From M3007 sp031425035 (GTDB lineage Bacteria; Bacteroidota; Bacteroidia; Chitinophagales; Saprospiraceae): a stretch of 64,000 bases of DNA. The notes below the pieces were generated by a model that did not search any database, was not told where the DNA came from, and saw only the letters and a program-made list of their open reading frames with translations. Position 1 is the first letter of the stretch; each line of letters opens with the position of its first letter. The DNA lies in NCBI GenBank assembly GCA_031425035.1, contig JANPIN010000016.1:62001-126000 (forward strand), read 5' to 3'. Made by a program: the position numbers and the translations under genes. Shown here piece by piece: positions 1 through 8,343 of the stretch.

Positions 1-575
1 GCATTGTGGCGACCCACGTCCTCCCGCAAAGCCAGCAGCGTGCCGTCCAGACTAAAAAGCGCCGAGGCATGGAGGCCGCCGGTCAGGTCGAAGGAGGACT
101 GGGCCGCACGCAGCCGATCGGGTAGTGCATAGAGTACCTCGCTGTTCAAGGCACGGAAGGTCAGGGGATGGAACTTGCCCACCGCAGTCGTTTTGACGGC
201 TTCGATAGACGTTTTTCCACACACGCCGCAACTGGAACTCGTGTAAAAATGCCGGTCCAGCCGGGACATGTCGAATTCGGCGGTCGGATCCAGCCGGGCT
301 AGTATTTTGTTTTCGGCGAGGAGCTGCACATCGGTAATTTCCATGGCATGGCGCACAATGCCTTCGGTCAGCAAAAATCCCCGCACCAGGTCTTCGTCGG
401 CGCCGGGCGTGCGCATGGTGATGGAGAGCGTACGGCTGATCCGCGCCTGGGGCTGGCCATGTTCCACCCATATTTCCAGGGGTTCTTCGACCGCCAGAAA
501 GTCCTCTTTATCAACAGATTCCGTTCCGCTGACGGACTGGATGATCATTGCGGTGACACCGGTTATTTTCACCAT
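1..575 (-). CDS. fdhD: FdhD, sulfur carrier / formate dehydrogenase accessory protein (C-terminus beyond left edge)
   Basis: The minus frame opens with an ATG at 575 and stays open to base 1, giving the first 191 residues. Visible motifs are a CGVC pair near residue 122, inside SSSCGVCGKTS, and REDVGRHNA at the very edge; both are hallmarks of the FdhD family. FdhD takes sulfur from a cysteine desulfurase and passes it to the bis-MGD molybdenum cofactor so that formate dehydrogenase becomes active; it acts in the cytoplasm. No formate dehydrogenase subunit lies in the window, so it would have to be left of the edge or unlinked. The gene faces away from the secreted-protein gene starting at 858, and the 282 bases between them would hold both promoters. 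The missing part is the last third. I am confident of the family. Confidence 0.95.
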   Translation of the reverse strand, partial: MVKITGVTAMIIQSVSGTESVDKEDFLAVEEPLEIWVEHGQPQARISRTLSITMRTPGADEDLVRGFLLTEGIVRHAMEITDVQLLAENKILARLDPTAEFDMSRLDRHFYTSSSCGVCGKTSIEAVKTTAVGKFHPLTFRALNSEVLYALPDRLRAAQSSFDLTGGLHASALFSLDGTLLALREDVGRHN

Positions 576-857
576 GTTATAGCTTTGTTGCAGGTACAGT
601 TAAAGTCTGGTATGACGGTCAGGTGTAGGCGGTTGTCCAGCCCGAAGCGGTGTCTATAGTCCTGGGCAAAACAGGCGACGGTTGTACTGCGCAATTCAGC
701 GTTGCTACTGAATGTTTTCCTTTAAATTGTTGAGTTCGGTTAGTTCGTCCATGTTTGGTAGTCGTTAGAAAATGCAAATATAAGTTTCCGGGTTACGGTT
801 TCTGGTTTTACCTTACCTGAAATCCGGGTGTCAAACTTACTTAAAATAATAAATTCA

Positions 858-1898
858 ATGTATAAGAAATTATTAATGTGGTTATTATGCGTTCTACAGG
901 CTTGGGTATTGTTAGCCCAGAACGTGGAAAAGTACCACGGGTTGATCGATAAAGCTGAATTGCTGATTGTAGATGGTAATGAAGGCGCCGCATTAGCGCT
1001 TTACCAGGAAGCATTTAAGGAAAATTTTGGTCATTTTTCTAAGGACTATTACAATGCGCTTTTGTGTGCGTGTAAAACAAAAGCAGATGCACAATGCATA
1101 AATTATGCAACACAACTGGTTAAACGAGGCGTCCAAATCAGCTTTTTCAGCAAGCCGCAGCTTCAATATCTGGTAACCCTCCAGGATCTATCCACCTTGT
1201 ATAAAGAGACGGAAACTCGTTTCGATAAAAGTTTACAGGATACCATTGCATTAATGATCAAAGAAGATCAGCAATATAGAGTCGACAATATTGCGGTGCA
1301 GGATCTTATATATAAAGCAGACGAAATAAATTACGCGCGGATAGTACGCATATTTGAAAAATATGAATACCCCACCGAATTATTAATAGGTACCAGCACG
1401 TTTCAGGGCGGTCGGCGAATAGCCACCAGAAACGATTTTGACGTTTTGATTACCCATCAGTTGAAAAATGGCCATTGTGAGTTGATGGACTACCTCACGC
1501 AGGCGCTGCGTAAAGGCTTGTTGAATCCGGAAGTATTTGTTACCCATGCTACTTACTGCCTGGACGACGAACATAGGTTGGGATATTTTAACCGAAATCA
1601 GGAAATTTATTATCAGATGGACAGCCTGATATTTACCGGCGATCCGGCCATGGAACCATACGTGAACCAAACCAGAAAGCAGTATTATTTATGTACGATA
1701 GAAGAGCTGAAAAAGAAAGTGCATTTCGCTTATGATAAATCGAAAGAACCACTCTATTCGCTACACTGCAATTATGCCATTACCTATCGTGAGTTGAACG
1801 GTAACGATTTAAATAAAAACATAGAAGAGTTAAAGGAGAAAAACCCGTCCACAATTCTATACAAAACGCTGAAATCGAATGAACCCTATTTTTGGTAG
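858..1898 (+). CDS. Secreted protein of unknown function
   Basis: I place the start at the ATG at 858 rather than the in-frame GTG at 828, because the protein then opens with a clean signal peptide (MYKKLLMWLLCVLQAWVLLAQ, cleavage near residue 21). The mature chain is about 325 residues. It starts with helix-rich sequence reminiscent of tetratricopeptide repeats (two short repeats of an A-L-x-x-Y type around residues 30-90), followed by a region I do not recognise with several Tyr and Cys residues. The gene is AT-rich compared with most neighbours. Its end overlaps the start of the TlpA-like gene at 1879 by 20 bases, so the two are probably translated from one message. Export or envelope function is inferred only from the signal peptide and partner. 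Confidence 0.8.
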   Translation: MYKKLLMWLLCVLQAWVLLAQNVEKYHGLIDKAELLIVDGNEGAALALYQEAFKENFGHFSKDYYNALLCACKTKADAQCINYATQLVKRGVQISFFSKPQLQYLVTLQDLSTLYKETETRFDKSLQDTIALMIKEDQQYRVDNIAVQDLIYKADEINYARIVRIFEKYEYPTELLIGTSTFQGGRRIATRNDFDVLITHQLKNGHCELMDYLTQALRKGLLNPEVFVTHATYCLDDEHRLGYFNRNQEIYYQMDSLIFTGDPAMEPYVNQTRKQYYLCTIEELKKKVHFAYDKSKEPLYSLHCNYAITYRELNGNDLNKNIEELKEKNPSTILYKTLKSNEPYFW

Positions 1899-2508
1899 AA
1901 AATACAATTTCCTGCATTTTATTGTGTTTGTCTTTTTTGCAGGCCTTTTACTACTGCATTGCAGGCGGAGCAGTAGCCTTGACTATGCTGATGCCATCAA
2001 GCGGTGTGCCGAAAATAAATCCACAGACCAACAGGCCTTTTTTTTTCCGAGTCCTTCATGTGTAATTGGCGCCGTATTGCCAAAATTTGAATCTACAACT
2101 ATAAAAAACAGGCAGATAAATGCAGATTATTTTAAAGGCAAGGTTAGCATAGTGAATTTTTGGTTCGTAGGCTGTGCGCCTTGTGTGGCCGAAGTCCCTG
2201 GATTCAATAATTTGGTAAAAAAGTATGGCAAAGACAAATTAAGATATGTAGCGGTTTCTTTAGACAGCCAGGAGGACGTGGAAGCTTTTTTAAATACCCA
2301 CGAATGGGATTTTGATCATGTGTGTAATGGAAAAAAGATTATAGAAGAGATATTTCACCTGCCATGGGGTTACCCGACTACCTTTTTGGTCGACCAGAAC
2401 GGAGTAATAATTAAAAATATTAATGGAGGGATACAAGATTCGACCGCAGTTTTTGAAATTCAGGGAAAACTCATACCTGCCATTGACAGCCTTTTAAAGG
2501 GATTATAA
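1879..2508 (+). CDS. TlpA/ResA-like thioredoxin-fold lipoprotein
   Basis: This 209-residue protein opens with a hydrophobic segment ending in a lipobox (LLLLHC, Cys near residue 28), so it should be a membrane-anchored lipoprotein facing the periplasm. Residues from about 65 on form a thioredoxin-fold domain: VNFWFVGCAPC carries the redox pair C-A-P-C, and GYPTTFLVDQNG is the cis-proline loop. TlpA and ResA relatives reduce disulfides in the periplasm, for example during cytochrome c maturation, or act as peroxiredoxin-like reductases. The gene overlaps the upstream secreted-protein gene, and the pair is AT-rich. Its TAA stop (2506-2508) directly abuts the stop of the convergent GH105 remnant (2509-2511), leaving no terminator between them. 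Confidence 0.9.
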   Translation: MNPIFGRKYNFLHFIVFVFFAGLLLLHCRRSSSLDYADAIKRCAENKSTDQQAFFFPSPSCVIGAVLPKFESTTIKNRQINADYFKGKVSIVNFWFVGCAPCVAEVPGFNNLVKKYGKDKLRYVAVSLDSQEDVEAFLNTHEWDFDHVCNGKKIIEEIFHLPWGYPTTFLVDQNGVIIKNINGGIQDSTAVFEIQGKLIPAIDSLLKGL

Positions 2509-3051
2509 TTACTCTTTAATCCCCAGCCGCAGCACCTCCGAGCCAGCGCATAGAAACGCCCCGGTACCATATACTTCCCACAGTTCCTTACTCACCTGCA
2601 GCGAGGGCGACGCGCCGGTGGGTTGCACAAAACCGATCATGCCGTCCGGCTGCTGGTTCTTCAACAGGGCCTGCCAGCCTTTTTTGATGGCCTGCAAATA
2701 CTCGTCGGCTTTTAAATAACCCTTCCGGACGCCATACGCCAGTCCGCCGAACACCCAGCCATTGCCGCGCGACCAGAAGATTTTCCGGCCGTTTTGTTCC
2801 GTTTTGCCGGCGCCATCGGCGGATATTTTATAATCGAGGTCGCGCGACCAGAGATGCTCCTGCGGGTCATAGAGTTGATCATAGGTCTGCCGGTACCATT
2901 TATCCATGGCTTTCAGGTAAAGGTCGTTGCCGCTCAGCGCCGCGTATTTGGCCAGTACCGGCGGGCCCATGAACAGCGCATCGCACCACCACCAGACCAT
3001 GTTCTGCACCTTCGGATGCTCCCAGGTATGTGCATCGCCATAGAGGATCAT
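2509..3051 (-). pseudogene. 5'-truncated GH105/GH88-type unsaturated glycuronyl hydrolase
   Basis: The 180 residues match the second half of GH105 (YteR-like) enzymes, which remove unsaturated galacturonyl residues from rhamnogalacturonan fragments. Motifs visible are WWWCDALFMGPPVLAKYA, whose Asp corresponds to the family's catalytic Asp, WSRGNGWVFGGL, QQPDG and the closing YGTGAFLCAGSEVL. Family members are usually about 350-400 residues, so the first half of the (alpha/alpha)6 barrel is missing. The available ATG at 3051 sits 27 bases from the end of the OmpA-domain gene, whose own C-terminus is intact, so the break lies close to 3051-3080. A domain lacking half its barrel should not be active. 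I treat it as a remnant from deletion or rearrangement; a functional short form is possible but unlikely. Confidence 0.75.
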
Positions 3052-3077
3052 GCTGTCCAGCGTAGCTTTGGTGGTTT

Positions 3078-4223
3078 TTACTTTTCCAGCACCTTCACTT
3101 CCACCCGCTGGTTGGCGCGGTCGGCGGCTTTGGAAAGCGCCTGCATCCTCGGCTGCGATTTTCCGTAACCCTTATGCGTCACCTGATGGACCGCCACGCC
3201 ATGGTCCGTCAGGTAGCGCATCACGGAGCGGGCTCTGTTGGTGGATAGTTCGGCGGCGAATCGATCGCCGGGTCGCAGGTTGGTATGTCCGCCGATTTCG
3301 ATTTTCAGCGTTGGATAGCGTTGCAGGAAGTTCGCCAAGGCCGCGAGGGTGCGGTAGGAGGTGGAGTCCAGCTGGTAGTCGTCGGCCTTGAAGTACACGT
3401 GACCAAGCTCGAGGATGCTGCCGATGCGTAATTTTTCGATCTCGGGATCATGGCCGGCCTCAAAGACGGTGGTGCCCGGGGCGGCGGGTTGTGCGCTCGT
3501 GGTTGCCGGCCGCACTTTGTCTGGGGGTTTGACCGCTGGTTTACGTTTTGCCGGTACGGCTACGGGTTCTGGCAGGGGTGCGAATTCGATTACGATGCGG
3601 GCGCTGAGGTTGGCGTGACTGCCATCGAAAGCCAGGCTAATGGCTTCTACGAGGATGGTATTGGTAGTGTTGGTGAAAAAATAGTCCGTCACGTCGTAGG
3701 TGTAGATCCGGTTATACATGAAGCCGCTCACGCTGCGGAAAAGAAACCAGTCGTCGTAGCCGTTTTTTAATTTCCCGTCGCGCTGTGCGACACTGACCAG
3801 CCGCTTGTTGATATATACGCGGGCCACATCGTCGCAATTGACTTCCAGCGTGATTTTCCGAAAGGGATCGGCGCCGAGTGCTACGGTTTTGCGAAACAGA
3901 TAAGCTTCTCCTTCGCCGTCGGCGGTGCGGTTATGCCAGATCGCCGTGGAGCCGGGAACAATTTTGGAGCGCTCATTATAGTCCGCCGCAACGGCCTTGT
4001 AGGTTCCACCGTCCAGCGGCGTTGCCGGCGAGGCGATCTGTTCCCCCGACAGTGGATACTCGCCGAAATGGACCTGCCTGCCGCTGACGTCCCAGCTTTC
4101 ATCGGTTACGATGGTGATCGGTGGCCGGCTGACGGCTTGTTTTATTTGAGCTGAAATGGCAAGCGGCAGTACGAAAAAAGTCGTTGCGAGGGCGCAGGAG
4201 GTATAACGTAGAAGGGTCAGCAT
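3078..4223 (-). CDS. Secreted OmpA C-terminal-domain protein
   Basis: I choose the ATG at 4223 because it gives a good signal peptide (MLTLLRYTSCALATTFFVLPLAISAQ); a longer reading from 4346 only adds a non-signal-like extension. The protein is 381 residues. The middle (about residues 40-215) looks like a beta-sandwich, with WHNRTADGEGEAYLFRK and VNCDDVARVYINKRLV, similar in texture to carbohydrate-binding jelly rolls of glycoside hydrolases. A short Pro/Lys/Ala linker follows, then an OmpA-like peptidoglycan-binding domain (about 265-381) with GHTNLRPGD, LSTNRARSVMRYL and GYGKSQP. The OmpA domain suggests anchoring to the cell wall. The gene ends with TAA at 3078, just before the GH105 remnant. 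Confidence 0.85.
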   Translation of the reverse strand: MLTLLRYTSCALATTFFVLPLAISAQIKQAVSRPPITIVTDESWDVSGRQVHFGEYPLSGEQIASPATPLDGGTYKAVAADYNERSKIVPGSTAIWHNRTADGEGEAYLFRKTVALGADPFRKITLEVNCDDVARVYINKRLVSVAQRDGKLKNGYDDWFLFRSVSGFMYNRIYTYDVTDYFFTNTTNTILVEAISLAFDGSHANLSARIVIEFAPLPEPVAVPAKRKPAVKPPDKVRPATTSAQPAAPGTTVFEAGHDPEIEKLRIGSILELGHVYFKADDYQLDSTSYRTLAALANFLQRYPTLKIEIGGHTNLRPGDRFAAELSTNRARSVMRYLTDHGVAVHQVTHKGYGKSQPRMQALSKAADRANQRVEVKVLEK

Positions 4224-4309
4224 GACGCAGAGTGTTTGTGTAACTTTGAAATGCAAAGTTATTTGCAATCTACGGATGAAGCAATTGGGATAGTAAATAA
4301 AAGAAAAGA

Positions 4310-4336
4310 CCGTCAACACAGCGAACTGTGCGACGG
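4310..4336 (-). terminator. Stem-loop terminator of the ferritin-like gene pair
   Basis: CCGTC and GACGG pair as the outer stem, and CACAG-CGAA-CTGTG forms an inner stem with a CGAA loop. Read on the minus strand the stem is followed by a T-rich tail (TCTTTTCTTTTATTT), the layout of an intrinsic terminator, about 55 bases past the stop at 4392. Confidence 0.75.
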
Positions 4337-4391
4337 CCTTTCTCATTTATCAATCGTCATTCTCATTGAATCCTGGTGGTCCATTCTTCGT

Positions 4392-5240
4392 TTAAACGAT
4401 GAACGGATCCACGATGGCCAATACCTGGGCCTTGGTCAGCGGCTCGTCGAAGCTTTCGCTGGCGGCATTGGCGGAGATGCTTTGGCCATTGATATTCACA
4501 ATGTTCACCCCGGCTTGCACGGTATTTTCTTCTCCGTCGTAGCTGGCTTGCACCAGCGCATTGGCGGAGCCCAAACCCGGCTCTTTACCCGTAATCCACG
4601 GTTTCACGTCGCCGAAGTTGTTGGCTTTCCGCATCTGGCGGATATGCGACGCATGGCGCGCTTCCACCGAGTGGATGTTCAGCGCGGCTTCCAGCACGTC
4701 GCCGGTACCGATCAGGTTGCCGGCCTGGCCTTTATAAGCGCGGACGCCCGTATCTTCCAGGGTCTGCGCAACGGCCAGGAACAGCTCGTAGCTGGTAAAA
4801 GCGGCCTTGAACGGGCCATTTCCCGAGCCGTTACCGCCCGACAGATCGAAGGTTGGTTTGGCGACCGGCGTACCACCCGCAGCGGAAATGGCCGTTTTCA
4901 GGAAGTTGACGTGGGCCAGCTCGTGGTTGCGGATCGTGGTAATTGCGCCCGTGGCTGCACCGGCCGGGATCAGTCCCGAGCTGTTAAGTGCCGTGGCGTA
5001 AAATTCATATTCGAGGTACTCCAGAGTGAGTGCATAGTTCAGCACGTCCAGTACGCTGGAATTGGGCGTCTGACCGTACGCTTTGTTGAGCATAGAGCCC
5101 AAAGCAAAGGGTAGGGAGGTCAGCGCTATTTTTTTGCCCAGCCCGGCGAAAGAGCGCATCGCATCGCGGCGGGTATCGAGCCGTCCGTAGATTTCCGGAT
5201 CCTGCTCTTCTATTTGACTGAAAATTTTAAGGAAATTCAT
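4392..5240 (-). CDS. Ferritin-like domain protein, Tat-type export signal (second of pair)
   Basis: This 282-residue protein begins with a twin-arginine-like stretch (TRRDAMRSFAGLGKK, residues 23-37) followed by a hydrophobic core ending in KAYGQ, so Tat export is likely. Residues 60-215 form a ferritin-like four-helix domain of the Ferritin_2 / desiccation-related type: LEYLEYEFY, NHELAHVNF, LEDTGVRAY and EARHASHIRQM supply Glu and His pairs that could bind a di-metal centre. The C-terminal 65 residues are not recognised. It sits 21 bases downstream of another ferritin-like gene in the same direction, so they are one operon and could form a hetero-oligomer. The substrate is unknown; members are linked to oxidative or desiccation stress. 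Confidence 0.85.
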   Translation of the reverse strand: MNFLKIFSQIEEQDPEIYGRLDTRRDAMRSFAGLGKKIALTSLPFALGSMLNKAYGQTPNSSVLDVLNYALTLEYLEYEFYATALNSSGLIPAGAATGAITTIRNHELAHVNFLKTAISAAGGTPVAKPTFDLSGGNGSGNGPFKAAFTSYELFLAVAQTLEDTGVRAYKGQAGNLIGTGDVLEAALNIHSVEARHASHIRQMRKANNFGDVKPWITGKEPGLGSANALVQASYDGEENTVQAGVNIVNINGQSISANAASESFDEPLTKAQVLAIVDPFIV

Positions 5241-5261
5241 GTGCTATTTCGGTTTAGAAGC

Positions 5262-5966
5262 TTAGGCAGGAAGGGTGTTAGCGTCGAGGCGGGTCTTGAT
5301 GTACGGCGCGGCAATGGTCAGCACTTCACGTGGTTTACGCGATTTGTCCAAACCGTTGCCATCGATCACCGTCGAATCGGCAAAAGTGCCGTTACTGATC
5401 AGGTCGCGGATATAGGCCGCGTGACGGGCTTCTACCGAAACGATCTTACCGGCCAGCAGCAGATAGTCTGGGGTCGTGATATAGCGACCGGCGCCGTTGT
5501 AGGCCGATACGCCGAGGTCTTCAAAAGCCTTGGCGGTACCGAGTACACTGTCGCGGCTCGTAAAGTTGATGCTGCTGAAGTCGACCTCCAGATCCCGGAT
5601 GGCATTGGTGCCAAGTGCCGCTTTGAAAAATTCGCGGTGCGCCACTTCATGGTCGCGTACATCGGTCAGCAGGCTCTTTTCGCCGGTCGTCATACCCGAG
5701 AACGGGGTAGCGATCAACTGCGTGTAAAAGGCCGCTTCTAATTGTTCGAGGGCGTAAGCGTAGTTCAATATAGCAACGTCGCCGCTGCCGAAACTGACGC
5801 CGCCGTCTGAGTCGCCGTCTTTACAGGAAGCCAAACCGAGTAGTGATCCTGCCGCGAGGGCCGTACCGGCATAACCGGTATAGCGCAGGAATTCGCGACG
5901 TTGCAGCGCTTTCTGGAAGGCCAGAACATCAACGTTCTCCAGTCCATTTTTTTCTGGTACTTTCAT
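5262..5966 (-). CDS. Ferritin-like domain lipoprotein with Tat signal (first of pair)
   Basis: The 234-residue product carries QRREFLRYTGYAG near residue 22, a typical twin-arginine signal, followed by a hydrophobic stretch and a lipobox (LGLASC, Cys near 48), so a Tat-exported lipoprotein is predicted. The mature part is a Ferritin_2-type helical bundle with LEQLEAAFY, VRDHEVAHREFF, FEDLGVSAYNG and EARHAAYIRDL, matching the position and spacing of the same motifs in its downstream neighbour. The pair therefore arose by duplication or is an old conserved two-gene unit. It starts at the ATG at 5966; the 280 bases up to the divergent AsmA-like gene hold no convincing gene. Metal binding and stress protection are family-level inferences. 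Confidence 0.85.
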   Translation of the reverse strand: MKVPEKNGLENVDVLAFQKALQRREFLRYTGYAGTALAAGSLLGLASCKDGDSDGGVSFGSGDVAILNYAYALEQLEAAFYTQLIATPFSGMTTGEKSLLTDVRDHEVAHREFFKAALGTNAIRDLEVDFSSINFTSRDSVLGTAKAFEDLGVSAYNGAGRYITTPDYLLLAGKIVSVEARHAAYIRDLISNGTFADSTVIDGNGLDKSRKPREVLTIAAPYIKTRLDANTLPA

Positions 5967-6245
5967 CGAAGTGTGGTGTTTAAATGATGAGTGATAACAT
6001 TTTTTCTTACTGCGGTGTACCGGACTTTCCAGGCCATTGCATCCGCCTTATTACCAGACCTACGAGCGTATTCCACGCCTTGGTTTTTTAATTTCGGGAA
6101 AAAACAGAAAAATACTTTTCGTCCGATTTTATTCATAATCAAATTGTTATGCATAAAAGTCTGGCATTGTTTTTTACTCATTTCTTCCGGTTAAAGAAGG
6201 TGGGAAATTTTCTCTACACTTTTAATTAGTCCGTCATCAAGCTCT

Positions 6246-7934
6246 ATGTCTACTACTTTTCGTCGTATTGCCCTGGGTTTTCTGCTGGTCGTTGTCGGCC
6301 TGTTTATCGCTGGATTTTTGTTCGCCCGTTTCTGGCTGGACGGCTATTTGCGGGATCAAATGATTGCCGCGACCGACCGCAGCAGCGAGCAGATGTACGC
6401 GCTGCAAATGGATCGCCTGCACACCAATATTTTTACCGGAACGGTGGTCGCCAGCGGCATCCATATTCAGACGGATTCGCTGCGCTGGGAAGTACTGCGT
6501 AAGGAAAAACCCGGGAAGACGCCCCTGCGTATCGACCTGAAACTCAGCAGTTTCGCTATTCGCCATTTTGACTGGAAGCGGTTCTGGCGGACGAAGGAGG
6601 TAAGCGTGGGCAGCATTGTATTTAATGACCCGGAACTGCAACTGGCTTCCGTAAAAGACACGGTGCTGGAAGTAGACCCGCAAAACGATACGCTGACCAA
6701 ACAGATGCTCAACCGCCTGCCGCTTATGCTGGCGCCCCATGCCAAAAGCCTGCACATCGGCTCCATCGAAATCCACAACGGGAAAATGAGTTACCGCACC
6801 CAGCGTCCGCGCGGCGATTCCTACCAGCAAGCCGATAGTGTGGAGTGGGTGTTGTCGGATTTGAACCTGGTGGCCGGCGACACCATGGAGACCGGTAAGC
6901 CGCTCTATGCGGAAAATATTGCCCTAACCGTGCACAACTACGAACTCTGGCCGCCCGGCAGTGTGTACGCCTATCGTTTTAAATCGGCGACCATCGAGGG
7001 CCGCGATTCCCTGGTGACCATGGAAGGCGTGTCGGTGTTGCCCATTCTTTCGGATGCGGAGTTCATGCAACGCTTCAAGATCCGTCGGCCACGACTGCGG
7101 GCCCGTGCCGGAGAAGTAGTAATTCGTAAACTGGATATATTCAGGGCGCTGCATAAAAAGGAGTGGAACATGCAATCCATGAACATTGATGGCATCGACA
7201 TTAATGTCTATCAGAATAAGAATATTCCGCCTAAACTTAACAAACAACTGCCGAACGAATTGTTCCGCAGCATTCCCGCTTACCTGAATATCGATACGGT
7301 GGTGATGCGTAACACCCATGTACTGTACACCGAAGTCATCGAAGACGGTAAGGGGTTGCTCGAATTTAATAACATGAACGGCCTGATCATCAATGTCACC
7401 AATGATGCGACCAAGATGAGCAACGCCACGCCGGCGCACGTTTTTGCCCGCGGGGAATTGATGGGGGCCGGTATACTGGATGTAAAACTTAGTATTTCGC
7501 TGCTTTCTCCCGCTTTCCGCTGCAACTACGAGGCCAATCTGGGGAAAATGGACATGACCTACCTGAACCGCCTGTTGACCAACAAAGACCACCTGCGCGT
7601 GGATTCGGGGGATGCGGAAAATATTATTGCCAAGGTCAATATAGTCGGTGAACACGCCGACGGCAGCGTGGAAGCAACGTATACCAACCTGAAATTGAGC
7701 ATGTTAAAAGAGGATACCGGCAAAAAGAAAAAGCTCATTTCCGCCGTAGCCAACCTGATCATCCGCAACAATAACGACCGGGAAATAGAAGGGCGTCCTT
7801 TTAAAATCGGAACGGTCAACTATGACCGCGACCCCACAGACGGCTTTATCCGTTTCCTGTGGCGCTCCGCCCAATCCGGCCTGATGGGTACCCTGGTCCC
7901 CGGCGGACTGAAACTGGGTAAAACGCATGATTAG
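6246..7934 (+). CDS. AsmA-like (DUF748-type) membrane-anchored protein
   Basis: This 562-residue protein has an N-terminal membrane anchor (RRIALGFLLVVVGLFIAGFLF, about residues 6-27) followed by a long extracytoplasmic beta-rich region. Repeated phrases of the type hIgSIEIHNGKMSYR and LDIFRALHKKEWNMQSMNIDGIDINVYQ, each giving short alternating strands, are typical of the AsmA/DUF748 superfamily, whose members form bridge-like structures thought to move lipids between inner and outer membrane. The C-terminus keeps the block FKIGTVNYDRDPTDGFIRFLWRS, a tail often seen in Bacteroidota versions. It stands alone, divergent from the ferritin pair and followed by a large palindromic repeat. Lipid transfer is an inference from fold. 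Confidence 0.7.
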   Translation: MSTTFRRIALGFLLVVVGLFIAGFLFARFWLDGYLRDQMIAATDRSSEQMYALQMDRLHTNIFTGTVVASGIHIQTDSLRWEVLRKEKPGKTPLRIDLKLSSFAIRHFDWKRFWRTKEVSVGSIVFNDPELQLASVKDTVLEVDPQNDTLTKQMLNRLPLMLAPHAKSLHIGSIEIHNGKMSYRTQRPRGDSYQQADSVEWVLSDLNLVAGDTMETGKPLYAENIALTVHNYELWPPGSVYAYRFKSATIEGRDSLVTMEGVSVLPILSDAEFMQRFKIRRPRLRARAGEVVIRKLDIFRALHKKEWNMQSMNIDGIDINVYQNKNIPPKLNKQLPNELFRSIPAYLNIDTVVMRNTHVLYTEVIEDGKGLLEFNNMNGLIINVTNDATKMSNATPAHVFARGELMGAGILDVKLSISLLSPAFRCNYEANLGKMDMTYLNRLLTNKDHLRVDSGDAENIIAKVNIVGEHADGSVEATYTNLKLSMLKEDTGKKKKLISAVANLIIRNNNDREIEGRPFKIGTVNYDRDPTDGFIRFLWRSAQSGLMGTLVPGGLKLGKTHD

Positions 7935-8290
7935 AACAGTTTAGAGGGGTTTATAGGGGTTTAGAGAGGTTTAGAGGCTAACGATTACCCACAAAACCAC
8001 CAAATTGATTTTTTTTGATAACTCTCTAAAAATCAAAATCTTGTATGGATTATTGGAACGCGGATTATACGGATTGAACGGATTTTCACAGATTTATTTC
8101 CGGAAACTTCTTGCGTTTTGGGATGGAACGAAAGCAAAAAATCCGTTTTTATCCGCGTAATCCGTTTAATCCGCGTTCCAATTGCTCTACGGTTAACGCT
8201 TTGGGGATTTTGTGGGTAATCGTTAGCCCTCTAAACCCTCTAAACCCTCTAAACCCCTCTAAACCCTCTAAACCCTCTAAACCCCTCTAA
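7935..8290. repeat. Nested palindrome flanked by TTTAGAGGGG arrays, filling the AsmA-fahA gap
   Basis: This gene-free stretch of about 410 bases is almost entirely one symmetrical element. The left edge (7935-7975) is a short array of TTTAGAGGGG-like 10-mers; the right edge (8229-8289) is a longer array of the complement CCCCTCTAAA/CCCTCTAAA. Just inside are perfect 21-base inverted arms, 7976-7996 and 8208-8228. Further inside lies a second palindrome, 8053-8181, with arms starting TTGGAACGCGGAT and ending ATCCGCGTTCCAA and built of GGAT-type subunits. No reading frame is evident. Related elements lie at 21532-21722 and 41162-41393. Confidence 0.9.
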
Positions 8291-8343
8291 TCCTCCCTAT
8301 TTCCTCATTTCTAAAATACTGGCCGGCTGTCGTCGGCATTCCT

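Noticed and set aside
4236..5114. A 292-codon plus-strand frame across the ferritin-like gene
   Set aside because: The minus strand encodes an unmistakable ferritin-like domain; the plus frame has no signal or motif and begins inside the OmpA leader.
5963..6181. A 72-codon minus frame upstream of the ferritin pair
   Set aside because: It runs into the ferritin start in another frame and has no conserved-looking content; it is more likely leader DNA.
7935..8290. TTTAGAGGGG arrays as telomere-like ends
   Set aside because: The arrays are internal, short, inverted on both sides of a core and flanked by ordinary genes; the similarity to plant TTTAGGG repeats is superficial.
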